NCBI GenBank assembly: GCA_910574455.1
Contig: CAJSYZ010000011.1
Span: forward strand, 992,001-1,056,000
Direction of reading: 5' to 3'
Length of the DNA stretch: 64,000 nucleotides
DNA from: Trichaptum fuscoviolaceum
Taxonomy: Eukaryota; Basidiomycota; Agaricomycetes; Hymenochaetales; Trichaptaceae
Made by a program: the position numbers and the translations under genes. Under the pieces are notes generated by a model that made no database searches, was not told the DNA's origin, and was given only the letters and a program-made list of their open reading frames with translations. How positions within the stretch are numbered: the stretch's first letter is position 1; each line of letters starts with the position of its first letter. Shown here one piece after another: positions 21,453 through 33,189 of the stretch.

Positions 21453-24400
21453 TTACCCCCCTCCAAAGGCGCAACTCCGGGGCGCCAAGCTTGAATCTTG
21501 CTCAGGTCACAGAGCTCGATAGCGTTGACTTCTCGAGGGGCGTCCGGGTGTTTTCGATAGAAACTGCGAATTTTAGCCTTTGCATTACCCATATCCTTTG
21601 CGGGAATCCATGTATCTTCCGCGCTCGAATATCCCTTCCATCGTACCAAATATTCAAATCTCCGTCTAAACCGTCTAGCATCCAGAACCTCTTCCACCTC
21701 GTACTCCAGATCTCCTTCTACTTCGACTGGGGGCGGCGGGGGTTGCGTTCGACCGGGAATGTCGTCTTCGTGGTATGGCGAGAGCAGCGATACATGAAAT
21801 ACGGGATGAATCTTCAGGCGACGCGGGGAGTTCGAGTTCGTAGGTGAGGTCACTTAGCTTTGCCTTCACTTTATACGGCCCTAGTCGTTTCGGTAATAAT
21901 TTGCGCGCTCCCGGTCGCCGAACGTTCGTCGCCTCGAGCCATACTTTATCCCCGACTGCGTACTGCGGGGCCTCGTTCCTGGCCTGATCGTAGTGCTGCT
22001 TCATGCGCTCTGCCGCAACCTCCAAAGCCGCTCTTGCCTCTTCCTGTGCCTGCTGAAGTTCCTGCAGTCGTGCGTCCGCGGCGGGGACCGTGGACAGGCC
22101 GTCGCTCGGGGCAATCGTGAATTCGGGATTGTAGCCGTAGACGAGCGCGAACGGGGATTGTCGTGTTGCCGCGTGCGCTTTCGTGTTGTGCGCGAACTCT
22201 GCCATCGGGAGTAATCCGGCCCAGTTTTCTTGTCGTGTATCTATGAAAGCCCGTAAATATTGTTCCAGTTCTTGGTTTACCCTTTCGGTTTGCCCATCCG
22301 TCTGCGGGTGATACGCAGTCGACGTGGTACCCTTGATACCGAGTCGGGAAAAAAGGGCTTTCATGAACTGTGCGACAAACTGTGGTCCGCGGTCGGATAT
22401 GATCTGGCGGGGGGTTCCGTGCAGCTTCCAGACGTGTTGCAGGAAGAGTTCCGCAGTTTCTGGTGCATCGACATCAGACGTGGTCGGGATAAAATGCGCT
22501 TGCTTGGTGAGACGGTCGACCACCACGAAAATTGCGTCGTAATCCTCAGATCGGGGGAGCTGGGTGATGAAATCGCACGAAATCGCCTGCCAGGGGCCCT
22601 GCGGGATTTCGTTCGGTTGCAGGAGTCCTACCGGGCGTTGGGATCGGTTCTTCGTGCGTGCACAGGTATCGCATCCCGAAACGTTCGTTCTACGAAGTTA
22701 GACATCCCGGGCCACCAGTAGTTGCGGCTTACCATCTCAAACGTTTTCCAACGTCCAGGATGTCCGGCGGGGAGACTGTCGTGGTAAGTCTTCACCACAT
22801 CCCGGCGAATGGTCTCGTCTTTCGGGACGTAAACCTTACCCTGGTACAGGATGAGGCCTTCCTCGGTGCTCCAGTCCTCAAGTTCCTTGGTCAGGACTCG
22901 AGGCGCCTTGGACTTGACCAGCTCGATCGCGTCCACCAGTTCGTCTTCATATTGATCTGACTTACGAATGCGTCGTAGGAGGGCCTGATCCCCGTGTACC
23001 TGCGTCATTCCCCGACGAATTGCCTTTAGTCGAAACATTTCGGGGGTCAAGAGGGTCCGTCCCGTGTTGTCTTCGCCTTCGGGTTGAAGATCGACGCGTC
23101 GTGACATGGCGTCGGGTTTGCCCCCGAGTCGCCCTGGGCGATGGCGAATCGTAAAATCGAAGCGGGTGAGGAACAGACTCCACCGGGCTTGGCGTCGCGT
23201 CAGCGTTCGGGATTCAGAGAAATATAGCAGATTCTTGTGGTCAGACACGATATCGAGTTTATGACTCGCACCTTCGAGGTAATGTCGCCACTCGTCAAGA
23301 GCTCGAATAATCGCGAGTAGCTCCTTGTCATAAATCTCGTAGTTGCGTTCCGCATCGTTGAGGGATTTCGAGAAAAAGGCGACCGGATGTATCAGCCCGT
23401 CGTCGCCTTCCTGGGACAAGACCGCGCCGGTCGCGAAATCAGAGGCGTCGCATTCCACGATGAATTGTCGCGACATGTCTGGCATCATCAGGACGGGGGC
23501 GGTCGTGAACATGCGCTTGAGATAGTCGAAGGCGAACTGCTGGTTTTCTGTCCAGGCCCAGCGAACGTCCTTCTTCAGCAGCGTCGTGAGCGGTTTGACG
23601 ATGTGCGAGAAATCCCGAATGAAGCGTCGATAGAAATTCGCGAACCCGAGGAAGGCTTGAATGTCTTTCACCTTTTTCGGGGTAGGCCAGTCGAGGACCG
23701 CCTGTACCTTGGCTGGGTCCATCGCCACCTTTCCCTGCGAAATAATCATCCCGAGATACTCGACGGAAGTCTGTTTGAATTTGCACTTTTCGGGTTTACA
23801 GAACAAGTCGTTTTCGCGCAGCCGCTTAAGGACTTCCCGTACGTGTTCCTCGTGCTGCGATTCATCTTCGGAAAAGATTAGCAAGTCGTCAAGATAGATG
23901 ATCACGTATACTCCAATGAGATCTTTGAAGATATCGTTCATCATATGCTGGAAGGTCGCCGGGGCATTCGTGAGCCCGAATGTCATCACCGTTGGTTCGA
24001 AATGTCCTGCCTGAGTCCGAAATGCGGCCTTCCACTCGTCGCCTTGCTTCAGTCGCACGTTGTGGTAGCCCCATCGCAAATCTAACGTCGTGAAAACCTT
24101 CGCCTTTTGCAGTGCGTCTACGAGTTCCATCGTGAGGGGAAGCGGGTATCGATTCTTGACCGTGATATCGTTCAGTCGTCGGTAATCGACTACCATGCGC
24201 AAGGTTCCATCCTTTTTCTTGATAAAGAAGACGGGAGCCGCTGCAGGGGATTTCGAGGGTCGTATGTACCCCTTGCGCAGGTTTTCGTCAACGAATTCGC
24301 GAAGGGCGTCGCGTTCGGCCGGGGCCAACGGATAGATTTTGCTGTACGGGGGAACCTTCCCGGGTTCTAAATCTATGGCGTGATCATACGGCTTGCGTAG

Positions 24401-25492
24401 TGGAAGCCTTTCGGATTCAACTTTCGAGAAAACGTCGGCAAACTCACGAAATTCGGGGGGAACTAGTTCCTCGAATGTTTTCTCGCCTTCCTTCACTGCT
24501 GACTTCTCAGCGATGGCCTGGGAGTGGGTGTACGAGGCGGCAATTTTGTACGCGAAGTGGTCGTCCGTCGTGACGAAGTAGGATTCAGCGTCGTGGTACT
24601 GGTCCCAATATTTTTCTGAGTACCGAAATCCCGGTGGGACAGCTTCCCATTCGGCCTGGGTCCTGTCGGGCCCCCAGGGGGTCTCGACTTCTTCTGCTAT
24701 GGCGAGGCGGGGAAGCGGGACCAGGCGTTGCTGGTTGTCACACTGAGGTGGGCAGCGGTTGAGATCGACCACATCGTTGGTCCAGTCAATGGTTGGGTTA
24801 TGGTGCCGCAACCAGTCGATCCCCATGATAATATCGTCGTCGCCAATATCCGCGACGGCCATGGTCAACTGTTCTAAGTGTCCCTTCATCTCGACGTTGA
24901 GGACTACTTCCTTGGTGATACGTCCAATCGCGTTCGGGGAATTGTCCGCGTTGCGCAAAAGTATCGGGATTACCAATTCCCGAGTCTGGAGTCCGTGTCG
25001 CGAAACGTAGCGGGAATTTATGAAAGTTCCCGACGCACCGCTGTCTAACATTACTGTGGCTAAGGCATCCGTTTTTCCGTCGCTAACCTGTACCGGGAAC
25101 TTCAAATGTCGTCGAAGACGACGGTCTATTGTAGAGATGGTTAAATACAAGGGACCATTATTAAGAGAGTTCTTCGGCCACAAGGGCGGTTGGGTCGTAT
25201 AGGGCGCGACTGAGCAATACGACCCTACTGAAAATCCGCTGGGGGCGGGGCTTCGGGATTGTGAACGTTCTTGGCGGCGGGCGTCATGGCGGCGAATGCG
25301 TTCTGTAGCACGGACTGCTGCACATTCTGGACGTACTGTTCCGCCATACGTTTGAGCGTTTCTTCGAACGACTGGAGCGCGGGGGGCGAGGGGCTCGACG
25401 GGGACGTGGATTTCGTAGCCTTTAGGTTTCGGGTTGGCGGTCGCGTTGGGCAATCGCTCACTAAATGGTCTTTCTCTCCGCAGTAGTAGCAT
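21305..25492 (-). pseudogene. Element 2 pol, with two single-base frame breaks
   Basis: Protease (DSGASGTF), RT (YLDD) and RNase H are intact from 25492 to about 22690. One base is missing near 22682 (ACGTTCG against ACGTATCG in unit 1), which ends the frame in the integrase zinc region. The integrase core resumes (about 22526-21830, with DRGPQF and TERVNQ). One extra G near 21818 breaks it again before the chromodomain. The pol frame is -1 relative to gag and overlaps it by up to ~265 nt, so -1 programmed frameshifting is possible; I could not identify a slippery heptamer. Confidence 0.88.
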
Positions 25493-26433
25493 AGTCCCTT
25501 ACTCCTGCGCTCCCGGCGCACCCTGTCAATCTCCATCGCGTTGGGATCCTTCGTCGAGCTTGCGCCCGCAGTCGGGATCGTACGCGGAGCTGAACTAGTG
25601 GTGCCGGGATTGCTTCGGGGCGTAGCCGCTGGCTTCGATACTGGTCCATAGGCGTGTGCGAGCCTTAGCTTCTCGTCCGTCTCGGAAACCCAGTTGACGT
25701 AGGCATCGAATTTCATATCCTTCGCCTCTGTGCTGGCGATGTGCTGGCGAACCTGGTCTTTGAGTCCCTTCCGGAACATGTCGAGGTAGATGACATCCGT
25801 CGTCGCGTCCTTGGGCCACCCGGTGAGGGCTTGGAGGGCACGGAATTGCGACGCAAACTCGGCGACTGTTCCTGTCTGGCGTAGGCGCATCAGCTTGTCG
25901 GCTGCGGCTTTGTCTGCATCGATTTCTCCGTAAGAGGCGCGAAGGGCGGCGAACAGGGCCTCCAGGCTGGCGGCTTCTGGCGGTGTCGGGATGTCCTGGA
26001 GTCGATCTAGAATGGGTCGTGCCCAGTCTTGCGCCGGTCCCCGCAGTAGCATCAGGGCGAATGCGACCTTGCGGGTTTCGTCCAGCCCCGGATGTTGTCC
26101 GAACAGGTAGAGCTTAATCTGGTGAATCCAGTTTTCCAGCTTGGCTCGTTCGCCTTCGAAGGTGTCGGGAAGCTTCATCTTGAGCCCTGCTCCACCCCCA
26201 GACGGGGAGGCGGGCTGGCTCGCGATTTGGGCTTCTAACGCCTGGTTGGCGTGCTTGAGCTGGGCGACAGTGTTCTGAACCTGATTGTGTTCGTTGACTA
26301 ACTTGGAGTAGCGTTTTTCGAGGGTGTCGAGGCGATCAAGGATGGGCTGGAGTTTGTCTTCCTCCATCGAGGAGCTAGGGGACGGGAAAGCGAAGGTGTC
26401 TGCGAGTCCTCCCCATTCCTGGTGGGACGACAT
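25225..26433 (-). CDS. Element 2 gag (intact)
   Basis: 402 residues from the ATG at 26433: a coiled-coil N terminus (about 25-72), a retrotransposon gag/capsid-like region (about 95-260, with WARPILDRL and EFASQFRALQAL), and one zinc knuckle CYYCGEKDHLVSDC (315-328). The C-terminal tail is Pro/Ser-rich. It is the only unbroken gag of the family in this window, so it could still supply particles in trans. It ends at TAG 25225, with pol in the -1 frame. Confidence 0.9.
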   Translation of the reverse strand: MSSHQEWGGLADTFAFPSPSSSMEEDKLQPILDRLDTLEKRYSKLVNEHNQVQNTVAQLKHANQALEAQIASQPASPSGGGAGLKMKLPDTFEGERAKLENWIHQIKLYLFGQHPGLDETRKVAFALMLLRGPAQDWARPILDRLQDIPTPPEAASLEALFAALRASYGEIDADKAAADKLMRLRQTGTVAEFASQFRALQALTGWPKDATTDVIYLDMFRKGLKDQVRQHIASTEAKDMKFDAYVNWVSETDEKLRLAHAYGPVSKPAATPRSNPGTTSSAPRTIPTAGASSTKDPNAMEIDRVRRERRSKGLCYYCGEKDHLVSDCPTRPPTRNLKATKSTSPSSPSPPALQSFEETLKRMAEQYVQNVQQSVLQNAFAAMTPAAKNVHNPEAPPPADFQ

Positions 26434-26509
26434 CGCGGGTCGGCGGTACGGGTGCGGGGGTAGAAGTAAAGAGCGTGAGGGTGTCGAGTCCGAGCGGCGG
26501 TGAGCCAGG

Positions 26510-26520
26510 ACTTTTGACCT
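26510..26520 (-). other. Element 2 primer-binding site, self-priming candidate
   Basis: Sense-strand AGGTCAAAAGT, two bases after LTR D. Its 11-base complement is intact in LTR D (the 5' LTR). Confidence 0.6.
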
Positions 26521-26522
26521 AA

Positions 26523-27351
26523 TGTTACGACCGTCGGGAATTGTAGCGGGAAACAGTTTCGGGAAACTGGAATTCGCGACAAGAACCCGCGTTCGGGAAT
26601 CTGGATTCGCGACTGGGAACGAGCGTGGGAATTCAGGCGGGAAACGCGCGGGATTCTATCCAGGCGCGTCGCGGGATTCTCAAGGCCAGCTAGGACTCTT
26701 CACTGCTTTGAACGTCAAGTAAGCGGATCCCTAAGGAAGCACTCCACAAGTAAGTATTGCGCAACTAACTACACAGGAGAAAAGAGAGAGATCGCACCTA
26801 AGGAAGCACTCCACAAGAGGTCAAAAGTGGGGTGCTCCTTACGATGCCTACAGCTATTTATCTACTTCGAAAGACTGTATAGTTAATCTACGCTAAGTGT
26901 CCTTGCGCAATGCGCACCTATCTACTACAAACGATACATGCTACGACCGCACTGCTAGGCATGTCTATCCCGTCTCTCCAGATGGCTACGGCCTGTCCGT
27001 GGACGTCAGCGTCCGGTCCGGGGCCGCGACTAGCCAGACTAGGTATGCCAGACTGTTGCAGGTCGTCACCTTGAGGTACTAACGGATTAATGAGCGTATG
27101 TTGATAAGTGAATGTACGTGTGCCGTGGCGGGTCGTCGTAAATGAAGGTGTGTATGCGTGCATGGTGGTCGGGACGGTGGTGCGGGATAGGTCACGTGAG
27201 CGGGGGATCTTGCGGGGGATCGTGCGAGTCGGGAAAGGGGTTTCGCGCGGGGAATCCAATGGCGGGATTCTCCCCGCGGGATTGTCTGCTCATGTCGGGA
27301 TCCTTGGCGGGAAAGTGCGGGAAATGAGAAAAGGGGCCTGGGATCTCGACA
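26523..27351 (-). repeat. LTR D (5' LTR of element 2, 829 bp), divergent in U3
   Basis: Matches the other LTRs up to about 27142, then differs in a block (27143-27300) with extra GGGGGATC units. Its partner LTR C matches A/B/E there. Confidence 0.88.
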
Positions 27352-27356
27352 GATTG

Positions 27357-27990
27357 TAGCCGTAGACAAGCGCGAACGGGGATTGTCGTGTTGCCGCGTG
27401 CGCTTTCGTGTTGTGCGCGAACTCTGCCATCGGGAGTAACCCGGCCCAGTTTTCTTGTCGTGTATCTATGAAAGCCCGTAAATATTGTTCCAGCTCTTGG
27501 TTTACCCTTTCGGTTTGCCCATCCGTCTGCGGGTGATACGCAGTCGACGTGGTGCCCTTGATACCGAGTCGGGAAAAAAGGGCTTTCATGAACTGTGCGA
27601 CAAACTGTGGTCCTCGGTCGGATATAATCTGGCGGGGGGTTCCGTGCAACTTCCAGACGTGTTGCAGGAAGAGTTCTGCAGTTTCCGGTGCATCGACGTC
27701 AGACGTGGTCGGGATAAAATGTGCTTGCTTGGTGAGACGGTCGACCACTACGAAAATTGCGTCGTAATCCTCGGATCGGGGGAGCTGGGTGATGAAATCG
27801 CACGAAATCGCCTGCCAGGGGCCCTGCGGGATTTCGTTCGGTTGCAGGAGTCCTACCGGGCGTTGGGATCGGTTCTTCGTGCGTGCGCAAGTATCGCATC
27901 CCGAAACGTATCGTTCTACGAAGTTAGACATCCCGGGCCACCAGTAGTTGCGGCTTACCATCTCAAACGTTTTCCAACGTCCAGGATGTC
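27357..27990 (-). pseudogene. Unit 3 pol, integrase core fragment
   Basis: Fragment between element 2 and the giant solo LTR. It keeps the integrase zinc-binding Cys pair (CDTCARTKNR) and the DDE core (CDFITQ, DRGPQF, TERVNQ) in one frame. Left edge: duplicated GATTG. Right edge: duplicated ATGTC. Confidence 0.85.
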
Positions 27991-28361
27991 TGTCGGGATC
28001 CCCCAGGACCCCAACATGTCTAAGGCAATCCCGAACAGAACCCGGTATGCTGAAACCCGAAATCGCGACCTTGGCTAGATCCCGAAAGGATCCCCCGCTC
28101 TCTGATCCCAGAAGAACCTCTGCTTCGCCATGCATTCTCCTGCTAAGAGTTCCGCCCCGCTATGACCTCCTCGCCCCTGCTTGTCCTCGCCCACGTCTCC
28201 TCGTCAGTCCCCCGCCTCGTCCCCGCGTCTCGATCCATCCCTAGCCCGCCTCGTCGTTCCCCCGACTCTAGGATGATCCCCCGCTCGCTCCCCGCTCCCG
28301 TCATGCTCTGTTCCCCGCTCCAGCGAACCCCGTACCTCGCCATAGTCCCGAAGTCACTCAC

Positions 28362-28425
28362 CATAGCCACAGCCATAGCCATAGCCTGCCACAGCCATAG
28401 CCATAGCCATAGCTATCCCAGACCT
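28362..28425 (+). repeat. CCATAG hexamer repeat in the giant LTR
   Basis: Repeated CCATAG and CCACAG hexamers, slightly interrupted, in the U3 part. Confidence 0.75.
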
Positions 28426-29003
28426 CGTAGATTCTCGACTATGCCCGGATACCAGATCCCGGCCTCGCGTCCACAGTCATGAAGTGCAGTAAGGAGATTG
28501 ATCCACTGCGTCCAAAGCCGACCTCTGTCTGGCCTTGAGTAAGCCAACACGACAGCAGGTCAAGGATTGCCGTCCCGCAATCCTGCCCGGTCACGAACCC
28601 TGCCCTGCGCTCGTCCTGCCACGGTGCCCTAGCTAACCCCTTTGACATCCTGTGCCTCTCGACCTGCCATTGTTCATCCACAGCCTGCCCCGCCAGGAAT
28701 CCCGCCTCGCCGCAAACGCTGTCAAACGTCCCCTCTGACAATCCCGCAACCCACGCTCGTTCCCGACTAGAGTCTCGCCAGACTCCCCCGCTCATTTCCG
28801 GTAGAAACCCCGCTCGCTTCCCGGTTGGAATCCCGCTCCTTTCCCCCGCACAATCCCAGTCAAAATCCCGCTCGTTTCCCGCCTCGCGTCCCGTCTCGAA
28901 TCCCTGCGCAAATCCCCCGCAGGATTCCCGCCTTCAATCCCGCCGCGATTCCCATCGCAACCCCAGCTAAGTTCCCGCTCTGATTCCCGAAAGATTCCCG
29001 CTA

Positions 29004-29123
29004 CGATTCCCGGTCGAAACCCGAACTCGATTCCCAGTCAAAACCCGAACTCGATTCCCGGTCGAAACCCGAACTCGATTCCCAGTCAAAACCCGAACTC
29101 GATTCCCGGTCGAAACCCAAACC
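29004..29123 (+). repeat. 24-bp tandem repeat in the giant LTR
   Basis: Five copies of a 24-bp unit. Two variants alternate (CGATTCCCGGTCGAAACC... and CGATTCCCAGTCAAAACC...), giving a 48-bp higher-order period. Confidence 0.85.
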
Positions 29124-29774
29124 AGATTCCCTGCATGATCCCGTCGCGAATCGCGCGAGTTTCCCGTCGTCCAAGGGAAACCCCTTAGCTTCCCCGCTCC
29201 TCGATGCTAACCTCGTCTTGAGATAGCCCCAGGTGATTGGCCTGGCCACGCACGTGCCAGCCAACTAGTCTCGTTAGTAGCGTCCTGTCCCGGCCCGTAG
29301 ACCAGATTCCCGCCACCCCGTGTGCGGGATTGATCTCATTTTCCGCAAGGACTCGAACCTCGTCCTTAGTCGCCCTGCCCCGCGCGCGCCTCGCGATTAG
29401 GCTTCGTTACGACATCGAAGCACCGGCTTCTTCGAAGTTGGTCCCTGTCGATCTCCCGCGACCCTGATCCACGCCAGAAGTTGCCTGCAACTTATCCCGA
29501 GACGATGTATGCATTACATCCGCCCCCCACGCTCGTTACCCTGCTGCCTGTGCGCCAGCTTGATACCTCGCGCACAATTACCTTCCTTTAGTTCTCTTTG
29601 TTTCACTTGACCCTGCTTCACGCTCGTTCCCTTAGATCTTGCCCAGATGTTCCCGCACCGAATCCCGAATCCCGGATTCACGTCACTGTATGCGCGGCCT
29701 TCGCCCGCAAGATTGTGTAACTAGTTAGTTGCGCGTTTGTGCATGCCCGTTCCCTGTAGATTCTGCCCAGTAGA

Positions 29775-29816
29775 TAAATACCTGTCGCCACCGTAAGGAG
29801 CACTCACTTTTGTCCT
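29775..29816 (+). promoter_or_regulatory. Giant LTR core promoter (TATA-like and predicted start)
   Basis: TAAATA at 29775-29780 lies 31 bp before ACTTTTGTCCT at 29806. That is the same geometry as the TATA-like box and 11-mer in the small LTRs, so U3 would be ~1.8 kb and R/U5 ~0.65 kb. Confidence 0.5.
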
Positions 29817-30461
29817 CTTGTCGAGTGCTTCCTTAGGTGTGTTTCTGTCTTGTCTCTAGTGTAGTTTTACAATGCTGACTTGTCGAGTGCTTCCTTAGGG
29901 AACCTCCTCCTGATAACAGAAGTGTTGCCTTGAGATCCCGGTTATCCTGAGCTCTCTGCTCCTGTCCTGAGCACGCCTGCTCTCTGGCTCTCTTGTCTCT
30001 GTCTTGTCCCGGATCCCGCTCTGCGAATCCCGCTCTGAGTCCTGCCCAGAATCCCGCTCTGAGATTCCCGCCAGAATCCCGCTCTGCGATTCCCGCCAAA
30101 GTCCCGAACGATTCCCGCTCTGCAATCCCTGCACGAATCCAGATTCCCGCACGAATCCAGATTCCCGCGCGAATCCAGATTCCCGCCAGAATCCCGCTTG
30201 GCATTTCCCCGCGTCTCGACTCTGTCTTCCCGCGCCTCGACTCTGCCTTCCCCGCCTCGACTCTGACTCCGTCCCGTCCTCGCCTTGAGCCCCCTTGCGT
30301 CTCGCCCCCGTAGCCCCGCTCCCCGCGCGACTCCGTTGGCGTTGTAGCGTCCTCAACGGTTCCCCTTCGCCTTCTCCGCTGCCACGCGCTCTCCCAGGCC
30401 TTGCCCCGGAAGCCGCTAACGCGCCCCGGCCCCCAGGTTCCCCCCAGGTCGTAACAATGTC

Positions 30462-33189
30462 CGGCGGGGAGACTATCGTGGTAGGTTTTCACCACGTCCC
30501 GGCGAATGGTCTCGTCTTTCGGGACGTAAACCTTACCCTGGTACAGGATGAGGCCTTCTTCGGTGCTCCAGTCCTCAAGTTCCTTGGTCAGGACTCGGGG
30601 CGCCTTGGACTTGACCAACTCGATTGCGTCCACCAGTTTGTCTTCATACTGATCTGACTTACGAATGCGTCGTAGGAGGGCCTGATCCCCGTGTACCTGT
30701 GTCATTCCCCGACGAATTGCCTTTAGTCGAAACATTTCGGGGGTCAAGAGGGTCCGTCCCGTGTTGTCTTCGCCTTCGGGTTGAAGATCGACGCGTCGTG
30801 ACATGGCGTCGGGTTTGCCCCCGAGTCGCCCTGGGCGATGGCGAATCGTAAAGTCGAAGCGAGTGAGGAACAGACTCCACCGGGCTTGGCGTCGCGTCAG
30901 CGTTCGGGATTCAGAGAAATATAGCAGATTCTTGTGGTCAGACACGATATCGAGTTTATGACTCGCACCTTCGAGATAATGTCGCCACTCGTCAAGAGCT
31001 CTAATAATCGCGAGTAGCTCCTTGTCATAAATCTCGTAGTTGCGTTCCGCATCGTTGAGGGATTTCGAGAAAAAGGCGACCGGATGTATCAGCCCGTCGT
31101 CGCCTTCCTGGGACAAGACCGCGCCGGTCGCGAAATCAGAGGCGTCGCATTCCACGATGAATTGTCGCGACATGTCTGGCATCATCAGGACGGGGGCGGT
31201 CGTGAACATGCGCTTGAGATAGTCGAAAGCGAACTGCTGGTTTTCTGTCCAGGCCCAGCGAACGTCCTTCTTCAGCAGCGTCGTGAGCGGTTTGACGATG
31301 TGCGAGAAATCCCGAATGAAGCGTCGATAGAAATTCGCGAACCCGAGGAAGGCTTGAATGTCTTTCACCTTTTTCGGGGTAGGCCAGTCGAGGACCGCCT
31401 GTACCTTGGCGGGATCCATCGCCACCTTTCCCTGCGAAATAATCATCCCAAGATACTCGACGGAAGTCTGTTTGAATTTGCACTTTTCGGGTTTGCAGAA
31501 CAAGTCGTTTTCGCGTAGCCGTTTAAGGACTTCCCGTACGTGTTCATCGTGCTGCGATTCATCTTCGGAAAAGATTAGCAAGTCGTCAAGATAGATGATC
31601 ACGTATACTCCAATGAGGTCTTTGAAGATATTGTTCATCATGTGCTGGAAGGTCGCCGGGGCATTCGTGAGCCCGAATGTCATCACCGTTGGTTCGAAAT
31701 GTCCTGCCTGAGTCCGAAATGCAGCCTTCCACTCGTCGCCTTGCTTCAGTCGCACATTGTGGTAGCCCCATCGTAAATCTAGAGTCGTGAAAACCTTCGC
31801 CTTTTGCAGCGCGTCTACGAGTTCCATCGTGAGGGGAAGCGGGTATCGATTCTTGACCGTAATGTCGTTCAGTCGTCGGTAATCGACTACCATGCGCAAG
31901 GTTCCATCCTTTTTCTTGATAAAGAAGACGGGAGCCGCTGCAGGGGATTTCGAGGGTCGTATGTACCCCTTGCGCAGGTTTTCGTCAACGAATTCGCGAA
32001 GGGCATCGCGTTCGGCTGGGGCCAAGGGATAGATTTTGCTGTACGGGGGAACCTTCCCGGGTTCTAAATCTATGGCGTGGTCATACGGCTTGCGCAGTGG
32101 AAGCCTTTCGGATTCAACTTTCGAGAAAACGTCGGCAAACTCACGGAATTCGGGGGGAACTAGTTCTTCGAAGGTTTTCTCGCCTTCCTTCACCGCAGAC
32201 TTCTCAGCGATGGCCTGGGAGTGGGTGTACGAGGCGGCAATTTTGTACGCGAAATGGTCGTCCGTCGTGACGAAGTAGGATTCGGCGTCGTGGTACTGGT
32301 CCCAATATTTTTCTGAGTACCGAAATCCCGGTGGGACAGCTTCCCATTCGGCCTGGGTCCTGTCGGGCCCCCAGGGGGTCTCGACTTCTTCTGCTATGGC
32401 GAGGCGGGGAAGCGGGACCAGGCGTTGCTGGTTGTCACACTGGGGCGGGCAGCGGTTGAGATCGACCACATCGTTGGTCCAGTCAATGGTTGGGTTATGG
32501 TGCCGCAACCAGTCGATCCCCATGATAATATCGTCGTCGCCAATATCCGCGACGGCCATGGTCAACTGTTCTAAGTGTCCCTTCATCTCGACGTTGAGGA
32601 CTACTTCCTTGGTGATGCGTCCAATCGCGTTCGGGGAATTGTCCGCGTTGCGCAAAAGTATCGGGATTACCAAGTCCCGGGTCTGGAGTCCGTGTCGCGA
32701 AACGTAGCGGGAATTTATGAAAGTTCCCGACGCACCGCTGTCTAACATTACTGTGGCTAAGGCATCCGTCTTTCCGTCGCTAACCTGTACCGGGAACTTC
32801 AAATGTCGTCGAAGACGACGGTCTATTGTAGAGATGGTTAAATACAAGGGACCATTATTAAGAGAGTTCTTCGGCCACAAGGGCGGTTGGGTCGTATAGG
32901 GCGCGACTGAGCAATACGACCCTACTGAAAATCCGCTGGGGGCGGGGCTTCGGGATTGTGAACGTTCTTGGCGGCGGGCGTCATGGCGGCGAATGCGTTC
33001 TGTAGCACGGACTGCTGCACATTCTGGACGTACTGTTCCGCCATACGTTTGAGCGTTTCTTCGAACGACTGGAGCGCGGGGGGCGATGGGCTCGACGGGG
33101 ACGTGGATTTCGTAGCCTTTAGGTTTCGGGATGGCGGTCGCGTTGGGCAATCGCTCACCAAATGGTCTTTCTCTCCGCAGTAGTAGCAT
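30462..33189 (-). pseudogene. Unit 3 pol, 5' part (protease, RT, RNase H)
   Basis: Continuous frame from 33189 to the giant LTR: DSGASGTF protease, YLDD RT, CDASDF RNase H, all as in unit 1, with the normal three-A run where unit 1 has four. The apparent downstream extension into 29833 is only read-through of the inserted LTR. Confidence 0.88.

Larger units (their letters stand above)
20634..27351 (-). mobile_element. Ty3/gypsy element 2 (6.7 kb), inserted in unit 3
   Basis: LTR C (20634-21452) and LTR D (26523-27351) enclose a complete internal region with an intact gag and a frameshifted pol. Flanking duplication GATTG (20629-20633, 27352-27356). Host sequence resumes exactly after it. It is the same family and orientation as the array but lacks the 14-bp gag deletion, so it comes from a different source copy. 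Confidence 0.9.
27991..30456 (+). mobile_element. Giant solo LTR (2466 bp) of a sister gypsy family
   Basis: Inserted in unit 3 pol in the opposite orientation, with perfect 5-bp duplication ATGTC (27986-27990, 30457-30461). It starts TGTCGGGATCCC and ends GTCGTAACA. The 0.8-kb family, read in its own sense, starts TGTCGAGATCCC and ends GGTCGTAACA. The two also share a core: GATAAATA, then GTAAGGAGCAC, ACTTTTG, CTTG and GAGTGCTTCCTTAGG. The length gain is largely reiterated AATCCCGC/ATTCCCG-type sequence. No internal element region is present, so it is a solo LTR. Confidence 0.8.

Noticed and set aside
29833..33189. A 1118-codon ORF on the minus strand
   Set aside because: It is unit 3 pol down to 30457; the remaining ~200 codons are chance read-through of the oppositely oriented giant LTR.
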